DNA of 64,000 nt, from contig CAVOQT010000003.1 in assembly GCA_963698405.1 (NCBI GenBank), positions 15,380-79,379 of the forward strand, written 5' to 3'. Every line of letters starts with the position of its first letter. Within the stretch, counting starts at the first letter, position 1. Below are positions 17,105-27,827 of this stretch, piece by piece. The stretch comes from SHZI01 sp963698405. Its GTDB lineage: Bacteria; Pseudomonadota; Gammaproteobacteria; Steroidobacterales; GCA-2729495. The notes under the pieces are model-generated. The model did not search any database and was not told where the DNA came from. It was given only the letters and a program-made list of their open reading frames with translations. The translations under genes were made by a program, and so were the position numbers.

Positions 17105-17911
17105 ATGGTTAGCATTCCAGGCGCAGATTTTCAGCAGCCTTCCACATCCGGTTTCTCGGGGCTCTACGAACAGCCCCTGAGCGAACGGATGCGTACCCTG
17201 CTGCGCCTCGAATTTCTCTACCAGCAACTCTGTTTCAATATTGAACAGCCCTCCGAATGGGGCAGCCGTGCAGCGATCACCAGCCTGCTCGATATCGTCA
17301 CGATTCTCGGTCGTGGCGATGTGCGCGGCGATGTCCTCAAGGAACTCGAGCGTCAGATTGCCATTTACGATCGCTATCAGAATATGGCCGGTATCGATGA
17401 AGCCCGCCTGAAGCGCGTACTGCGCAACCTGCAGGAACTGCGCCAGAAACTGTTTGCGGTTGGCTCGCAGTTCCTGCAACCGATCCGTGACAGTGAGTTT
17501 CTGGCAGCGGTCAAACACCGCAGTGCGATTCCGGGTGGCACCTGTGAATTCGACCTGCCTGACTATGCCCACTGGCTGGGCCATCCCTACGAACTGCGGG
17601 TAGCCGACATCGAACGCTGGATCGTCAACCTGCGGCCGCTCTGCGACAGCATCGCGGAACTACTCTGGCTATTGCGTGAGAGCGGACAAAGCTCTGAACA
17701 GGTGGCGGTCAACGGCGTGTATCAACACGGCATGGTTGGCGAAGGTACAGCAGGCCTGCTACGCATTGCCCTGCAGCCCGGCATGAGCCTCTACCCCGAA
17801 ATCAGCGGCAGCCACCACCGCTTTACCGTGCGCTTCATGCAGTGGCCGGATGCCAGTCAACGCCCGGTGCAGATCAACAAGGACGTGCATTTCCGTTTGA
17901 TGATTTGTTGA
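17105..17911 (+). CDS. zapD: Cell division protein ZapD (DUF1342)
   Basis: FtsZ-binding cytosolic protein that cross-links FtsZ filaments into bundles at the division site. The 268-residue product carries the family hallmark segments YEQPLSERMRTLLRLEFLY, SLLDIVTILGRGDVRGDVLKEL, and an SGSHHRFTVRF stretch near the C-terminus. It follows coaE as in many relatives; the small zinc protein gene yacG, often next, is absent. The ribosome site before the ATG is weak. ftsZ is in the same window at 23560-24759. Confidence 0.93.
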   Translation: MVSIPGADFQQPSTSGFSGLYEQPLSERMRTLLRLEFLYQQLCFNIEQPSEWGSRAAITSLLDIVTILGRGDVRGDVLKELERQIAIYDRYQNMAGIDEARLKRVLRNLQELRQKLFAVGSQFLQPIRDSEFLAAVKHRSAIPGGTCEFDLPDYAHWLGHPYELRVADIERWIVNLRPLCDSIAELLWLLRESGQSSEQVAVNGVYQHGMVGEGTAGLLRIALQPGMSLYPEISGSHHRFTVRFMQWPDASQRPVQINKDVHFRLMIC

Positions 17912-17912
17912 T

Positions 17913-17981
17913 GCGGTAGGAGCGGCTTCAGCCGCGATTCCATATCGGGTCAGTGATCGCGGATAAATCCGCTCCTACCCA
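17913..17981. repeat. REP pair at the zapD/mutT convergent ends
   Basis: A good unit with stem GCGGCTTCAGCCGC faces a decayed reverse unit (CGCGGATAAATCCGC, arm CTCCTACC). The decayed unit overlaps the 3' end of mutT and is translated there. Confidence 0.87.
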
Positions 17982-18378
17982 GCAACGCAGCAGCAATCGG
18001 CAGATCGGCCTCCAGCAAGCCGGCCGTAGCCAGTTCCTCAACCGCTACCCAGCGCAAGGGCTGTCCCTCCAGACCCTGTGCTTCACCCGAGTAGTCACTG
18101 ACTTCAAACACATGCAGCTCGACCACCCGTTCCGGGTAGCTGTGGCGGTAGCTCATCAGTGGCGAAGCGGCTGATACCTGTATACCGATCTCTTCGGCCA
18201 GCTCGCGGCAGAGCGCCTGTAGCGGCGATTCACCAGCCTGGAGCTTGCCGCCCGGAAATTCCCAGAAGCCGCCCACATGCCCGCCGGGCGGGCGCTGGGC
18301 GATCAGCACGCGGCCAGCCGCATCGCGCAGCACACCAGCTGCGACCAGAATCAGTGTTGCCGACTTCAACCCGGACAA
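17950..18378 (-). CDS. mutT: MutT-type Nudix hydrolase (8-oxo-dGTP diphosphatase)
   Basis: Nudix hydrolase that removes oxidised guanine nucleotides from the pool. The 142 residues contain the Nudix box G-x5-E-x7-REUxEExGU, read as GGKLQAGESPLQALCRELAEEIG, at about 44-66. FWEFPGG just before it is characteristic of MutT. The last residues, GRSGFIRDH, and the TGA stop are encoded by a REP arm, so the native C-terminus was probably replaced. The gene lies immediately downstream of secA on the same strand, as in Pseudomonas and E. coli. Confidence 0.9.
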   Translation of the reverse strand: MSGLKSATLILVAAGVLRDAAGRVLIAQRPPGGHVGGFWEFPGGKLQAGESPLQALCRELAEEIGIQVSAASPLMSYRHSYPERVVELHVFEVSDYSGEAQGLEGQPLRWVAVEELATAGLLEADLPIAAALLGRSGFIRDH

Positions 18379-18402
18379 ACGGGAGGCCTCAGGGTGCCGA
18401 CC

Positions 18403-21198
<2,796 letters not shown>

Positions 21199-21289
21199 AA
21201 TATGTTCCTCCCCAGCCAGCGCGGGATGTCATGCCCGGGCCCGGGATCATTGCCTAAAAGTTGAGTACCGCTCAGTGCGGTGGTGACGC

Positions 21290-21298
21290 ATTCTAACA
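21290..21298 (-). promoter_or_regulatory. Extended -10 candidate for secA
   Basis: On the minus strand TGTTAGAAT is an extended -10 box (TGn plus TAGAAT). It lies about 90 bases before the secA TTG. No convincing -35 is seen, which is acceptable for an extended -10 promoter. Confidence 0.35.
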
Positions 21299-21339
21299 GG
21301 CGATTTCTGCCGGAGCGGCATCGCTGCAGACGGGGAATA

Positions 21340-22119
21340 TCAGGCCCTTTTGGGAACGAAACGGGCCGGATTCATATGACGGCCCTGATACAGCACTTCA
21401 AAATGCAGATGCGTGCCGGTTGCCCTGCCGGTCGCACCCATCAGGGCGATGGTCTGGCCGGGCTTTACATAGTCGCCCAGGCTCACGAAATTGGAGGCAT
21501 TGTGGCCATATCGGGTGATCCAGCCGTTGCCATGATCGATCTCGATCAGATTGCCATAGCCCCGCAGCGGCCCTGACCAGGTCACCACGCCGGGAGCAAC
21601 CGCCAGAATCACGCTGTTGACCGGACCGGCAAAATCCAGGCCGCGATGCATGGCCGGGTCACCGGTGAACGGATCGGTCCGCTGACCGTAGTGACTGGAA
21701 ACCCACCCGCCAACCACTGGCCGGGCCAGCCGGGCTGCAAACGGCTCAGGAACTGTGGTGCGGTTGAAGGCCAGGGCCGCCAGACGTGCCCGTGGAGCCA
21801 TTGGCGGCTGGATCGATTCAGCTTCTTCCGGACCACCTGCGGGCATGGCCGGGGGGATCGCGGCTGAAGCCACTCCTACCGGTGTCTGAATGCTGGCGTA
21901 GAGACAACCGAAACCGAAACCCATGCCGCCCAACACCAGGGCGACGCCAGCACCCAGCAGCACAGGCAGTAGCTGTGCGGTGCGTGACGCTGCGGTGTGT
22001 GGAACCGTGCCCAACGGCAAACCCCTGAGAAAAACCGGCCAGACACTGATGTGACTGGAGCATAAACTATGCCCCACGCAACCAGGCTGGGCAAGGAACG
22101 GCGCACAGGCTCGCACCAC
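21340..22119 (-). CDS. M23 family zinc metallopeptidase with membrane anchor
   Basis: Probable murein DD-endopeptidase or envelope regulator. An N-terminal hydrophobic segment (LLPVLLGAGVALVLGGMGFGFG) is followed by a Pro/Ala-rich linker and a C-terminal LytM/M23 domain. The zinc motifs HRGLDFAG and HLHFEV and the RYGH segment are all present, so it looks catalytically intact. The start is uncertain. The listed ATG nearly touches the divergent dciA start, and the first 30 residues look unlike a signal. A TTG near 22026 would give a shorter membrane-anchored form. A REP half-element encodes VGVASAAI in the linker. The secA-M23-dciA-lpxC order occurs in other gammaproteobacteria. Confidence 0.82.
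   Translation of the reverse strand: MVRACAPFLAQPGCVGHSLCSSHISVWPVFLRGLPLGTVPHTAASRTAQLLPVLLGAGVALVLGGMGFGFGCLYASIQTPVGVASAAIPPAMPAGGPEEAESIQPPMAPRARLAALAFNRTTVPEPFAARLARPVVGGWVSSHYGQRTDPFTGDPAMHRGLDFAGPVNSVILAVAPGVVTWSGPLRGYGNLIEIDHGNGWITRYGHNASNFVSLGDYVKPGQTIALMGATGRATGTHLHFEVLYQGRHMNPARFVPKRA
21853..21883. repeat. Single REP unit inside the M23 peptidase gene
   Basis: On the minus strand the unit reads GTAGGAGTGGCTTCAGCC, with one change from the common form. It is translated in the same frame as the pilR copy (VGVASAAI). It lies in the linker between the membrane anchor and the peptidase domain. Confidence 0.82.
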
Positions 22120-22122
22120 AAG

Positions 22123-22458
22123 ATGAGCGACACATCACGAAATCAGCCACGTTCACTCGGCACCCTGTTTACCGAGGTCAAGGCACTGGGCGCGCTGGCC
22201 ACGGCCGCCGAGCGGCATATCGATCTGGCAACGCTGGTGCGCACTGCACTCGGGGAACCGCTTGGACAGTACGTATCAGCCTGCAACCTGAGGCCGGATG
22301 GCACCGTGGTCGTGACGGCTGCGAACCCTGAATGGGCCGCACGGCTGCGCTTCGAGGCTGAAACCGTACTCAGCACCTGCCGCAGCCAATTCCCGGCTGC
22401 CAGCCGGGTCAGGGTACGGGTAGGGACGAATCAGACGGCGCCGACCGGCACCGGGTAG
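22123..22458 (+). CDS. dciA: DciA-type DnaB helicase loader/regulator (DUF721)
   Basis: DUF721 protein of 111 residues starting MSDTSRNQPRS. Pseudomonas DciA, encoded at the equivalent site near secA and lpxC, interacts with replicative helicase DnaB and is needed for replication in bacteria without DnaC. The visible core is LATLVRTALGEPLGQYVSACNLRPDGTVVVTAANPEWAARLRFE, a single KH-like domain with a short tail. An earlier in-frame ATG at 22069 would add 18 residues that are not typical. The last 28 bases overlap the end of lpxC on the opposite strand. Confidence 0.85.
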   Translation: MSDTSRNQPRSLGTLFTEVKALGALATAAERHIDLATLVRTALGEPLGQYVSACNLRPDGTVVVTAANPEWAARLRFEAETVLSTCRSQFPAASRVRVRVGTNQTAPTGTG

Positions 22459-23339
22459 AAAATCGGCGCGGCACGCTGCTCGTCGAAGCTGACCATCTCC
22501 CAGGCCGAGGCATCGGCATGCAGTGCACGCAGCAACTTGTTGTTGAGTGCATGGCCGGACTTCACGGCGGTCAGTTCACCGACCAGACAGTGCCCGAGCA
22601 GGTAGATATCGCCAACCGCATCGAGGATCTTGTGTTTGACAAACTCATCCTCAAAACGCAGGCCATCCTCGTTGAGGATGCGAAAATCGTCGAGCACGAT
22701 CGCATTGTCCATGCTGCCACCGAGCGTCAACTGACGGGTACGCAGCATCTCGATATCCCGTGCGAAACCGAAAGTCCGCGCGCGGGAAATCTCTTTCAGG
22801 AATGCAGTGGTGGAAAAATCGACCGTCGCCATCTGGCTGTGGCGGCGAAAAACCGGATGGTCGAAATCGATGCGGAAGTTGACCTTCAGGCCAGGGTAGG
22901 GTTTCAGCTCGGCCGACTTGTCGCCTTCTTCGACACGCACGGTCTTGCGTACGCGTATGAAGCGCTTTGCTGCATTCTGCTCGGCGATACCCGCCGACTG
23001 CAGCAGGAACACGAACGGCGCTGCACTGCCATCCATGATCGGCACCTCGGGAGCACTGAGGTCGACATAGGCGTTATCGATACCGAGGCCGGAAAAGGCG
23101 GCCATGAGGTGTTCGATGGTGGCTACCTTGACCGCACCCTGCACCAGGGTGGTGCCCAGCATCGTTTCACCGACACTGAATGCATCGGCCTTGATATCAA
23201 CTGGCGGATCGAGGTCGAGACGACGAAAAACGATACCGGTGTTCTCAGCCGCCGGGCGCAGGGTCATGAACACCTTGCGGCCGGTATGCAGGCCTACACC
23301 GGTGGCCCGAATGGCTGTTTTCAGCGTGCGTTGTTTCAA
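22431..23339 (-). CDS. lpxC: UDP-3-O-acyl-N-acetylglucosamine deacetylase LpxC
   Basis: Zinc deacetylase for the committed step of lipid A synthesis. The 302 residues show the zinc ligands His77 (ATIEHLMAAFSG), His236 and Asp240 (KHKILDAVGD), the catalytic His263 (KSGHALNNK) and the N-terminal TGVGLHTG. Length is standard. It lies just downstream of ftsZ at the end of the dcw cluster, as in E. coli and Pseudomonas. A 220-base gap with a hairpin and an AT-rich tract separates the two, so lpxC probably has its own promoter. Confidence 0.98.
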   Translation of the reverse strand: MKQRTLKTAIRATGVGLHTGRKVFMTLRPAAENTGIVFRRLDLDPPVDIKADAFSVGETMLGTTLVQGAVKVATIEHLMAAFSGLGIDNAYVDLSAPEVPIMDGSAAPFVFLLQSAGIAEQNAAKRFIRVRKTVRVEEGDKSAELKPYPGLKVNFRIDFDHPVFRRHSQMATVDFSTTAFLKEISRARTFGFARDIEMLRTRQLTLGGSMDNAIVLDDFRILNEDGLRFEDEFVKHKILDAVGDIYLLGHCLVGELTAVKSGHALNNKLLRALHADASAWEMVSFDEQRAAPIFYPVPVGAV

Positions 23340-23376
23340 AATCGGCTCCCCTCGGTTACCCGACTGACCGTGAGCA

Positions 23377-23392
23377 GCGAACTACAGTTCGC
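23377..23392. promoter_or_regulatory. Palindrome in the lpxC leader
   Basis: GCGAACTACAGTTCGC is a perfect inverted repeat with 7-base arms. It lies 38-53 bases upstream of the lpxC start, next to an AT-rich tract (about 23393-23422). It could be an operator or a leader hairpin; no regulator is identified. Confidence 0.4.
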
Positions 23393-23501
23393 ATAACACA
23401 CTGAAAAATAACAATTAAATAAATGGCCCGCCCATGCGAAGCGCAGCGCGGACACAAAAACCCGCACGCACCGTACCACAGCCTGTCAAAACCGTGCAAT
23501 G

Positions 23502-23537
23502 GCGCCGGTCCGGGCCTCAAGCCCGGCAGCCCGGCGC
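23502..23537 (-). terminator. Hairpin downstream of ftsZ, possible terminator
   Basis: A long GC-rich stem (CCGGGC / GCCCGG core, with GCGCCGG / CCGGCGC outer arms) starts about 23 bases after the ftsZ stop on the minus strand. Only a short T-run, GGTTTTG, follows some way downstream. It could end or attenuate the dcw transcript before lpxC. Confidence 0.45.
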
Positions 23538-23559
23538 TACTGCGCCCACCAGCCCCGCG

Positions 23560-24759
23560 TCAGTCCGCCTGCCGGCGCAAAAATGCCGGTACATCGAGCA
23601 GATCAAAGGAAGTCTCGCCGGCATCGCTCAACTGATCGCCAACCGCCCGCTTGCGCATCCAGGCCGGTTGATCGTAGCTGCCATAGGCTGCTGCCGAATC
23701 CACCACCGCCTCACGGCCACCACGCGCAGCACTCTCTTCTTGCCGCGGCGCCACCGCCGTCGTCTGTGGTACCACGCGGATTATCGGCTGCTGACGCACC
23801 GCCGGCTGGCCAAGACCCGTGGCTACCACGGTCACGCGGATCATATCGCCCATCTCCGGATCGATGACCGTACCGATCACCACCGTCGCGTCCTCAGAAG
23901 CACAGTGCTTGACTGCCTCGCCCACCTGGTTGAACTCGCCGATGGACAGGTTCTCGCCACCGGTGACGTTGACGAGAATGCCACGCGCACCTGAGAGGTT
24001 GATGTCCTCAAGCAACGGACTGGAAATCGCCGCTTCTGCCGCTTCCCTGGCACGATCCGGGCCACGCGCCGAACCGGAGCCCATCATCGCCATGCCCATC
24101 TCGGACATCACGGTGCGGACGTCGGCAAAGTCCACGTTGATCAGGCCCGGCCGGGTAATCAGCTCGGCGATACCCTGCACTGCACCCTGCAGCACTTCGT
24201 TGGCTGCCTTGAAAGCATCCAGCAGCGTGGTCTCCATGCCCAGCACCGACAGCAGCTTTTCGTTGGGGATGGTGATCAGCGAATCGACATACTTGGCCAG
24301 TTCCGCAATGCCCTGGTCGGCGATCATCAGACGCTTCTTGCCTTCCATCGCAAAGGGCTTGGTCACCACGGCAACCGTCAGGATGCCGAGTTCCCGCGCC
24401 ACCTGGGCAACGATCGGTGCGGCACCAGTGCCGGTACCGCCACCGAGACCTGCGGTGATGAACAGCATGTCCGCACCTTCGATGACCTCGATGATGCGAT
24501 CCCGGTCTTCCATGGCGGCCTGTCGGCCGACATCCGGATTCGCTCCGGCACCCAGTCCTTTGGTGATATTGCAACCGATCTGCAGGGCGGTACGGACGTT
24601 CGAGGTCCGCAATGCCTGTGCATCGGTATTGCAACAGATGAAGTCCACACCATCGATCCCGGTGCTCACCATGTGCCGCACAGCGTTACCGCCGCCGCCG
24701 CCCACACCAAGCACCTTGATGACCGCGTTCTGACTGCCCGCATCCATCAGTTCAAACAT
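23560..24759 (-). CDS. ftsZ: Cell division GTPase FtsZ
   Basis: Tubulin homologue that polymerises at mid-cell to form the Z ring. The 399-residue protein has the tubulin signature GGGTGTGAAP at about 105-115. It also has the T3 and T7 loops (NVDFADVRTVM) and a variable linker. The conserved C-terminal peptide DVPAFLRRQAD binds FtsA and ZipA. It is the last gene of the dcw run, 48 bases after ftsA. Confidence 0.99.
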   Translation of the reverse strand: MFELMDAGSQNAVIKVLGVGGGGGNAVRHMVSTGIDGVDFICCNTDAQALRTSNVRTALQIGCNITKGLGAGANPDVGRQAAMEDRDRIIEVIEGADMLFITAGLGGGTGTGAAPIVAQVARELGILTVAVVTKPFAMEGKKRLMIADQGIAELAKYVDSLITIPNEKLLSVLGMETTLLDAFKAANEVLQGAVQGIAELITRPGLINVDFADVRTVMSEMGMAMMGSGSARGPDRAREAAEAAISSPLLEDINLSGARGILVNVTGGENLSIGEFNQVGEAVKHCASEDATVVIGTVIDPEMGDMIRVTVVATGLGQPAVRQQPIIRVVPQTTAVAPRQEESAARGGREAVVDSAAAYGSYDQPAWMRKRAVGDQLSDAGETSFDLLDVPAFLRRQAD

Positions 24760-24807
24760 TTTTCCGTCTCCCGTAGTTAATGACTGGCGACAACAACAAT
24801 CCGTAAA

Positions 24808-26043
24808 TCAGAAATTCCCCTGGAACCAGCTCTTCATCCGGCCCCAAACCTCACGCAACCCCGCTCCAACCGGTGCATCCGCAGCCAGCCGTATCGCCTG
24901 GCTTCTTGCGTAGACCAGCAATCCGATGCCCGTCGAGTGAATCGGATTGCGGACCACGTCACCGAGGCCGCGCACGTACTGCGGAACGCCGAGGCGTACC
25001 GGCATGTGAAAGACCTCTTCTGCAAGTTCAACCGCGCCTTCCATCTTGGCGCTGCCACCGGTCAGCACGATGCCGGCAGCGATCATGTTCTCGAAGCCGC
25101 TGCGACGCAGTTCGTCGCGAATCAGACCAAACAGTTCCTCGTAACGCGGCTCGACAACCTCGGCCAGCGTCTGACGGGCAAGCCGCCGGGGTGGCCGATC
25201 GCCCACACTCGGCACCTCGATGGTTTCATCGACGTTGGCGAGCTGCGACAGCGCACATGCGTACTTGATCTTGATTTCCTCGGCGTACTGGGTTGGCGTA
25301 CGCATCGAAATCGCGATGTCATTCGTCACCTGGTCACCGGCAATCGGGATGACTGCGGTGTGGCGGATCGCACCATTGTTGAATACCGCGATATCAGTGG
25401 TGCCGCCACCGATATCGACCAGACAGATACCGAGTTCCTTCTCGTCGTCGGTCAATACGGCATAACTGGAGGCCAGCTGCTCGAGGACAATGTCCTCGAC
25501 TTCAAGCCCGCAGCGCTGCACGCACTTGACGATGTTCTGCGCAGCACTGGCCGCACCGGTCACCATGTGCACGCGTGCCTCAAGGCGCACGCCAGACATG
25601 CCGATCGGTTCGCGGATGCCCTCCTGCCCGTCGATGATGAATTCCTGGGGCAGGACGTGCAGGATTTTCTGGTCAGCCGGAATGGCGACGGCGCGCGCCG
25701 CATCGATCACGCGATCCACATCGCTCTGGGTGACCTCGCGGTCACGGATCGCCACGATGCCGTGCGAGTTGAGACTGCGGACATGACTGCCGGCGATACC
25801 TGCATAGACCTGGCTGATATCGCAGCCGGCCATCAGCTCGGCCTCTTCGACGGCGCGCTGGATAGAGGCAACCGTGGACTCGATATTCACGACCACGCCC
25901 TTCTTCAGTCCGCGTGAGGGCTGCATGCCAAAACCGATCACTTCGATCTGGTTGTCGTCCTGCAGCTCGCCCACGATCGCGACGACCTTCGAGGTACCGA
26001 TATCGAGCCCTACGATGATGCGCTTGTCGTCCTTCCTAGACAT
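24808..26043 (-). CDS. ftsA: Cell division protein FtsA
   Basis: Actin-like ATPase that tethers FtsZ to the membrane and recruits later divisome proteins. Translation from MSRKDDKRIIVGLDIG gives 411 residues with the phosphate-1 motif GLDIGTSKV, GGGTTDIA and GIVLTGGSAKM motifs, and an amphipathic C-terminal helix (VWGRMKSWFQGNF). The frame is open about 39 codons upstream, but that overlaps ftsQ in another frame, so the ATG at 26041-26043 is used. It overlaps the ftsQ stop by 8 bases. Confidence 0.98.
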   Translation of the reverse strand: MSRKDDKRIIVGLDIGTSKVVAIVGELQDDNQIEVIGFGMQPSRGLKKGVVVNIESTVASIQRAVEEAELMAGCDISQVYAGIAGSHVRSLNSHGIVAIRDREVTQSDVDRVIDAARAVAIPADQKILHVLPQEFIIDGQEGIREPIGMSGVRLEARVHMVTGAASAAQNIVKCVQRCGLEVEDIVLEQLASSYAVLTDDEKELGICLVDIGGGTTDIAVFNNGAIRHTAVIPIAGDQVTNDIAISMRTPTQYAEEIKIKYACALSQLANVDETIEVPSVGDRPPRRLARQTLAEVVEPRYEELFGLIRDELRRSGFENMIAAGIVLTGGSAKMEGAVELAEEVFHMPVRLGVPQYVRGLGDVVRNPIHSTGIGLLVYARSQAIRLAADAPVGAGLREVWGRMKSWFQGNF

Positions 26044-26857
26044 TGGGCAACCGCTCCCCTGACGCAGGTGCCTGCCCCGTGACCTGCTTCTGATCCCTGA
26101 GCGGCTCTGCATGCTGCTGCTTCCAGCCCACAGCGAAACCATTCGTGTAACGCATATCAACGTAGCTCACGTCGGCGGCTACCGTTGCGACCACTGAGTC
26201 CAGCGCCTCGAAAAAGCGTGTCAGGCGCTGATCCACATCCTGCGAGCCCAGGCGCACCTGGATGCCGTTGCTCAGCAGGAGCGACCAGGCACCGCGCTTG
26301 TCCAGTTCGAGAGCCGCCAGTGCGAGACCGCGATGCATCAGCTGCTCCTGGATGGCTACATAGCGGGTGGCCACCTCGGCTTCTGTACCCTCAGGCCCGT
26401 CAAGCCGGGGCAGCCCGGCCGGAATATGGTCGGCCTGACTGACAAACAGACGCCCCTGCGGATTGAGCAAACCACGCTCACCCCAACGTGCCGCCGGTTG
26501 CTCCTCGCTAACCATAACCATCAGGGTACCGGGCCACTTGCGGCTCACCTGTGCGGTGGCAACCCAGGGCACCGAGACCAGTTGCTGCTGAACCACGTCG
26601 AGCGGCGTGGCCAGAAAGCCCTGGCCCATATACGGACTCAGTACCGCTTCAAGGCGATCTGCCGAAACGCGCTCGAACTCGCCATTGATCACCACATGCT
26701 CAACCGGACGGTTGAGCAGCCAGCGACCAGCAAAGACCGCACCACCAACCAGCAGCAGTACACCGAGCAGGCTGGTGATACGCACCCAGGGAATAACCGG
26801 GAGCTTGATCCGTGGTTCCTCACGACGCTTGCGGTTACGACGGCCCAGCACACTCAT
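26036..26857 (-). CDS. ftsQ: Cell division protein FtsQ
   Basis: Bitopic divisome scaffold that binds FtsB and FtsL. The 273-residue product has a basic cytoplasmic tail, one membrane helix (about 29-50), a POTRA domain (VEHVVINGEFERVSADRLE onward) and the beta domain. It starts within the ddlB stop (ATGA overlap) and its end overlaps ftsA, so the three are translationally coupled. Confidence 0.96.
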   Translation of the reverse strand: MSVLGRRNRKRREEPRIKLPVIPWVRITSLLGVLLLVGGAVFAGRWLLNRPVEHVVINGEFERVSADRLEAVLSPYMGQGFLATPLDVVQQQLVSVPWVATAQVSRKWPGTLMVMVSEEQPAARWGERGLLNPQGRLFVSQADHIPAGLPRLDGPEGTEAEVATRYVAIQEQLMHRGLALAALELDKRGAWSLLLSNGIQVRLGSQDVDQRLTRFFEALDSVVATVAADVSYVDMRYTNGFAVGWKQQHAEPLRDQKQVTGQAPASGERLPNV

Positions 26858-27825
26858 TGCAGCAACTCCGCAACGGGCTCGAAACTCGTCTCCAGAATCC
26901 GCCAGACCAGCTCGTCAAAACCGGTACCGGCAGCCGCAGCGGCCATCGGCACCAGACTGTGACTGGTCATGCCCGGCACCGTATTGATCTCGAGGATCAG
27001 CGGCCCGGCCTGCTCCGAAACCATGATGTCCACCCGCCCCCAGCCCTGGGCACCGACTGCCGCGAAGGCGGCACGGGCAAGCTCGGCGAGTTCACGCTCC
27101 TCCGTCGGGGACAAGCCGCAGGGGCAGAGATAGCGGGTCTCGTCGCTGAAGTACTTGGCCTGGTAATCATAGAAGACGCCGTCCGTCTGAATGCGGATCA
27201 GCGGCAGGACTTCATCGTGCAACACCGCAGCCGTGTACTCCGGTCCAGCCACCCATTCTTCGGCGATGACCTCGCAGTCGGAACCCGCTGCGAGTTGCCA
27301 GGCCGAGGCCAGCTGCCCGACATGACTGACCTTGCTCATGCCAATGCTGGAACCTTCAGCAGAGGGCTTGACCATCAGCGGCAGGCCAAGCTGCTCGGCC
27401 GCCTCGACCAGATCCGCTTCATTGCGTATGACGCAATAGCGCGGCGTGGGCAGACCGGCTCCCTGCAACAGACGTTTGGTACGCAGCTTGTCCATGCTGA
27501 TCGCCGAACCGGACACACCAGAACCGGTGAAGGGCAAGCCGAGGCAGGACAGCAATCCCTGCAGGGTGCCATCCTCACCGCCGCGGCCATGCAGGGCGAT
27601 CCATACCCGGTCGTAGGCACCGGCAGAGAGTCGTGCAACGAGATCCCGGCCGCAGGCGTCGAGGGGCTCGGCAGCCACACCTTTATTCAGGAGTGCCTGC
27701 AGCACGGCCTGGCCGGTAAGCAGTGAAATCTCCCGCTCGGCCGAATCACCGCCCATCAGCACGACCACCCGCCCGAAAGCTGCCGGATCGGTGATGTGCG
27801 GGTAGCGGGAACTGGCTGATTTCAT
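26854..27825 (-). CDS. ddlB: D-alanine--D-alanine ligase
   Basis: ATP-grasp enzyme that makes the D-Ala-D-Ala dipeptide used by MurF. The product has the N-terminal VVVLMGGDSAEREISL, SAEGSSIGMSKV for nucleotide binding and EINTVPGMTSHSLVP at the active site. Two starts are possible: TTG at 27831, or the ATG at 27823-27825, which is 9 bases after GGAGGG. The ATG is preferred, giving 323 residues. It sits between murB and ftsQ, the ddlB position. Confidence 0.96.
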   Translation of the reverse strand: MKSASSRYPHITDPAAFGRVVVLMGGDSAEREISLLTGQAVLQALLNKGVAAEPLDACGRDLVARLSAGAYDRVWIALHGRGGEDGTLQGLLSCLGLPFTGSGVSGSAISMDKLRTKRLLQGAGLPTPRYCVIRNEADLVEAAEQLGLPLMVKPSAEGSSIGMSKVSHVGQLASAWQLAAGSDCEVIAEEWVAGPEYTAAVLHDEVLPLIRIQTDGVFYDYQAKYFSDETRYLCPCGLSPTEERELAELARAAFAAVGAQGWGRVDIMVSEQAGPLILEINTVPGMTSHSLVPMAAAAAGTGFDELVWRILETSFEPVAELLQ

Positions 27826-27827
27826 CT

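Noticed and set aside
26044..26160. Longer N-terminus for FtsA
   Set aside because: The extension lies inside ftsQ in another frame and is not conserved.
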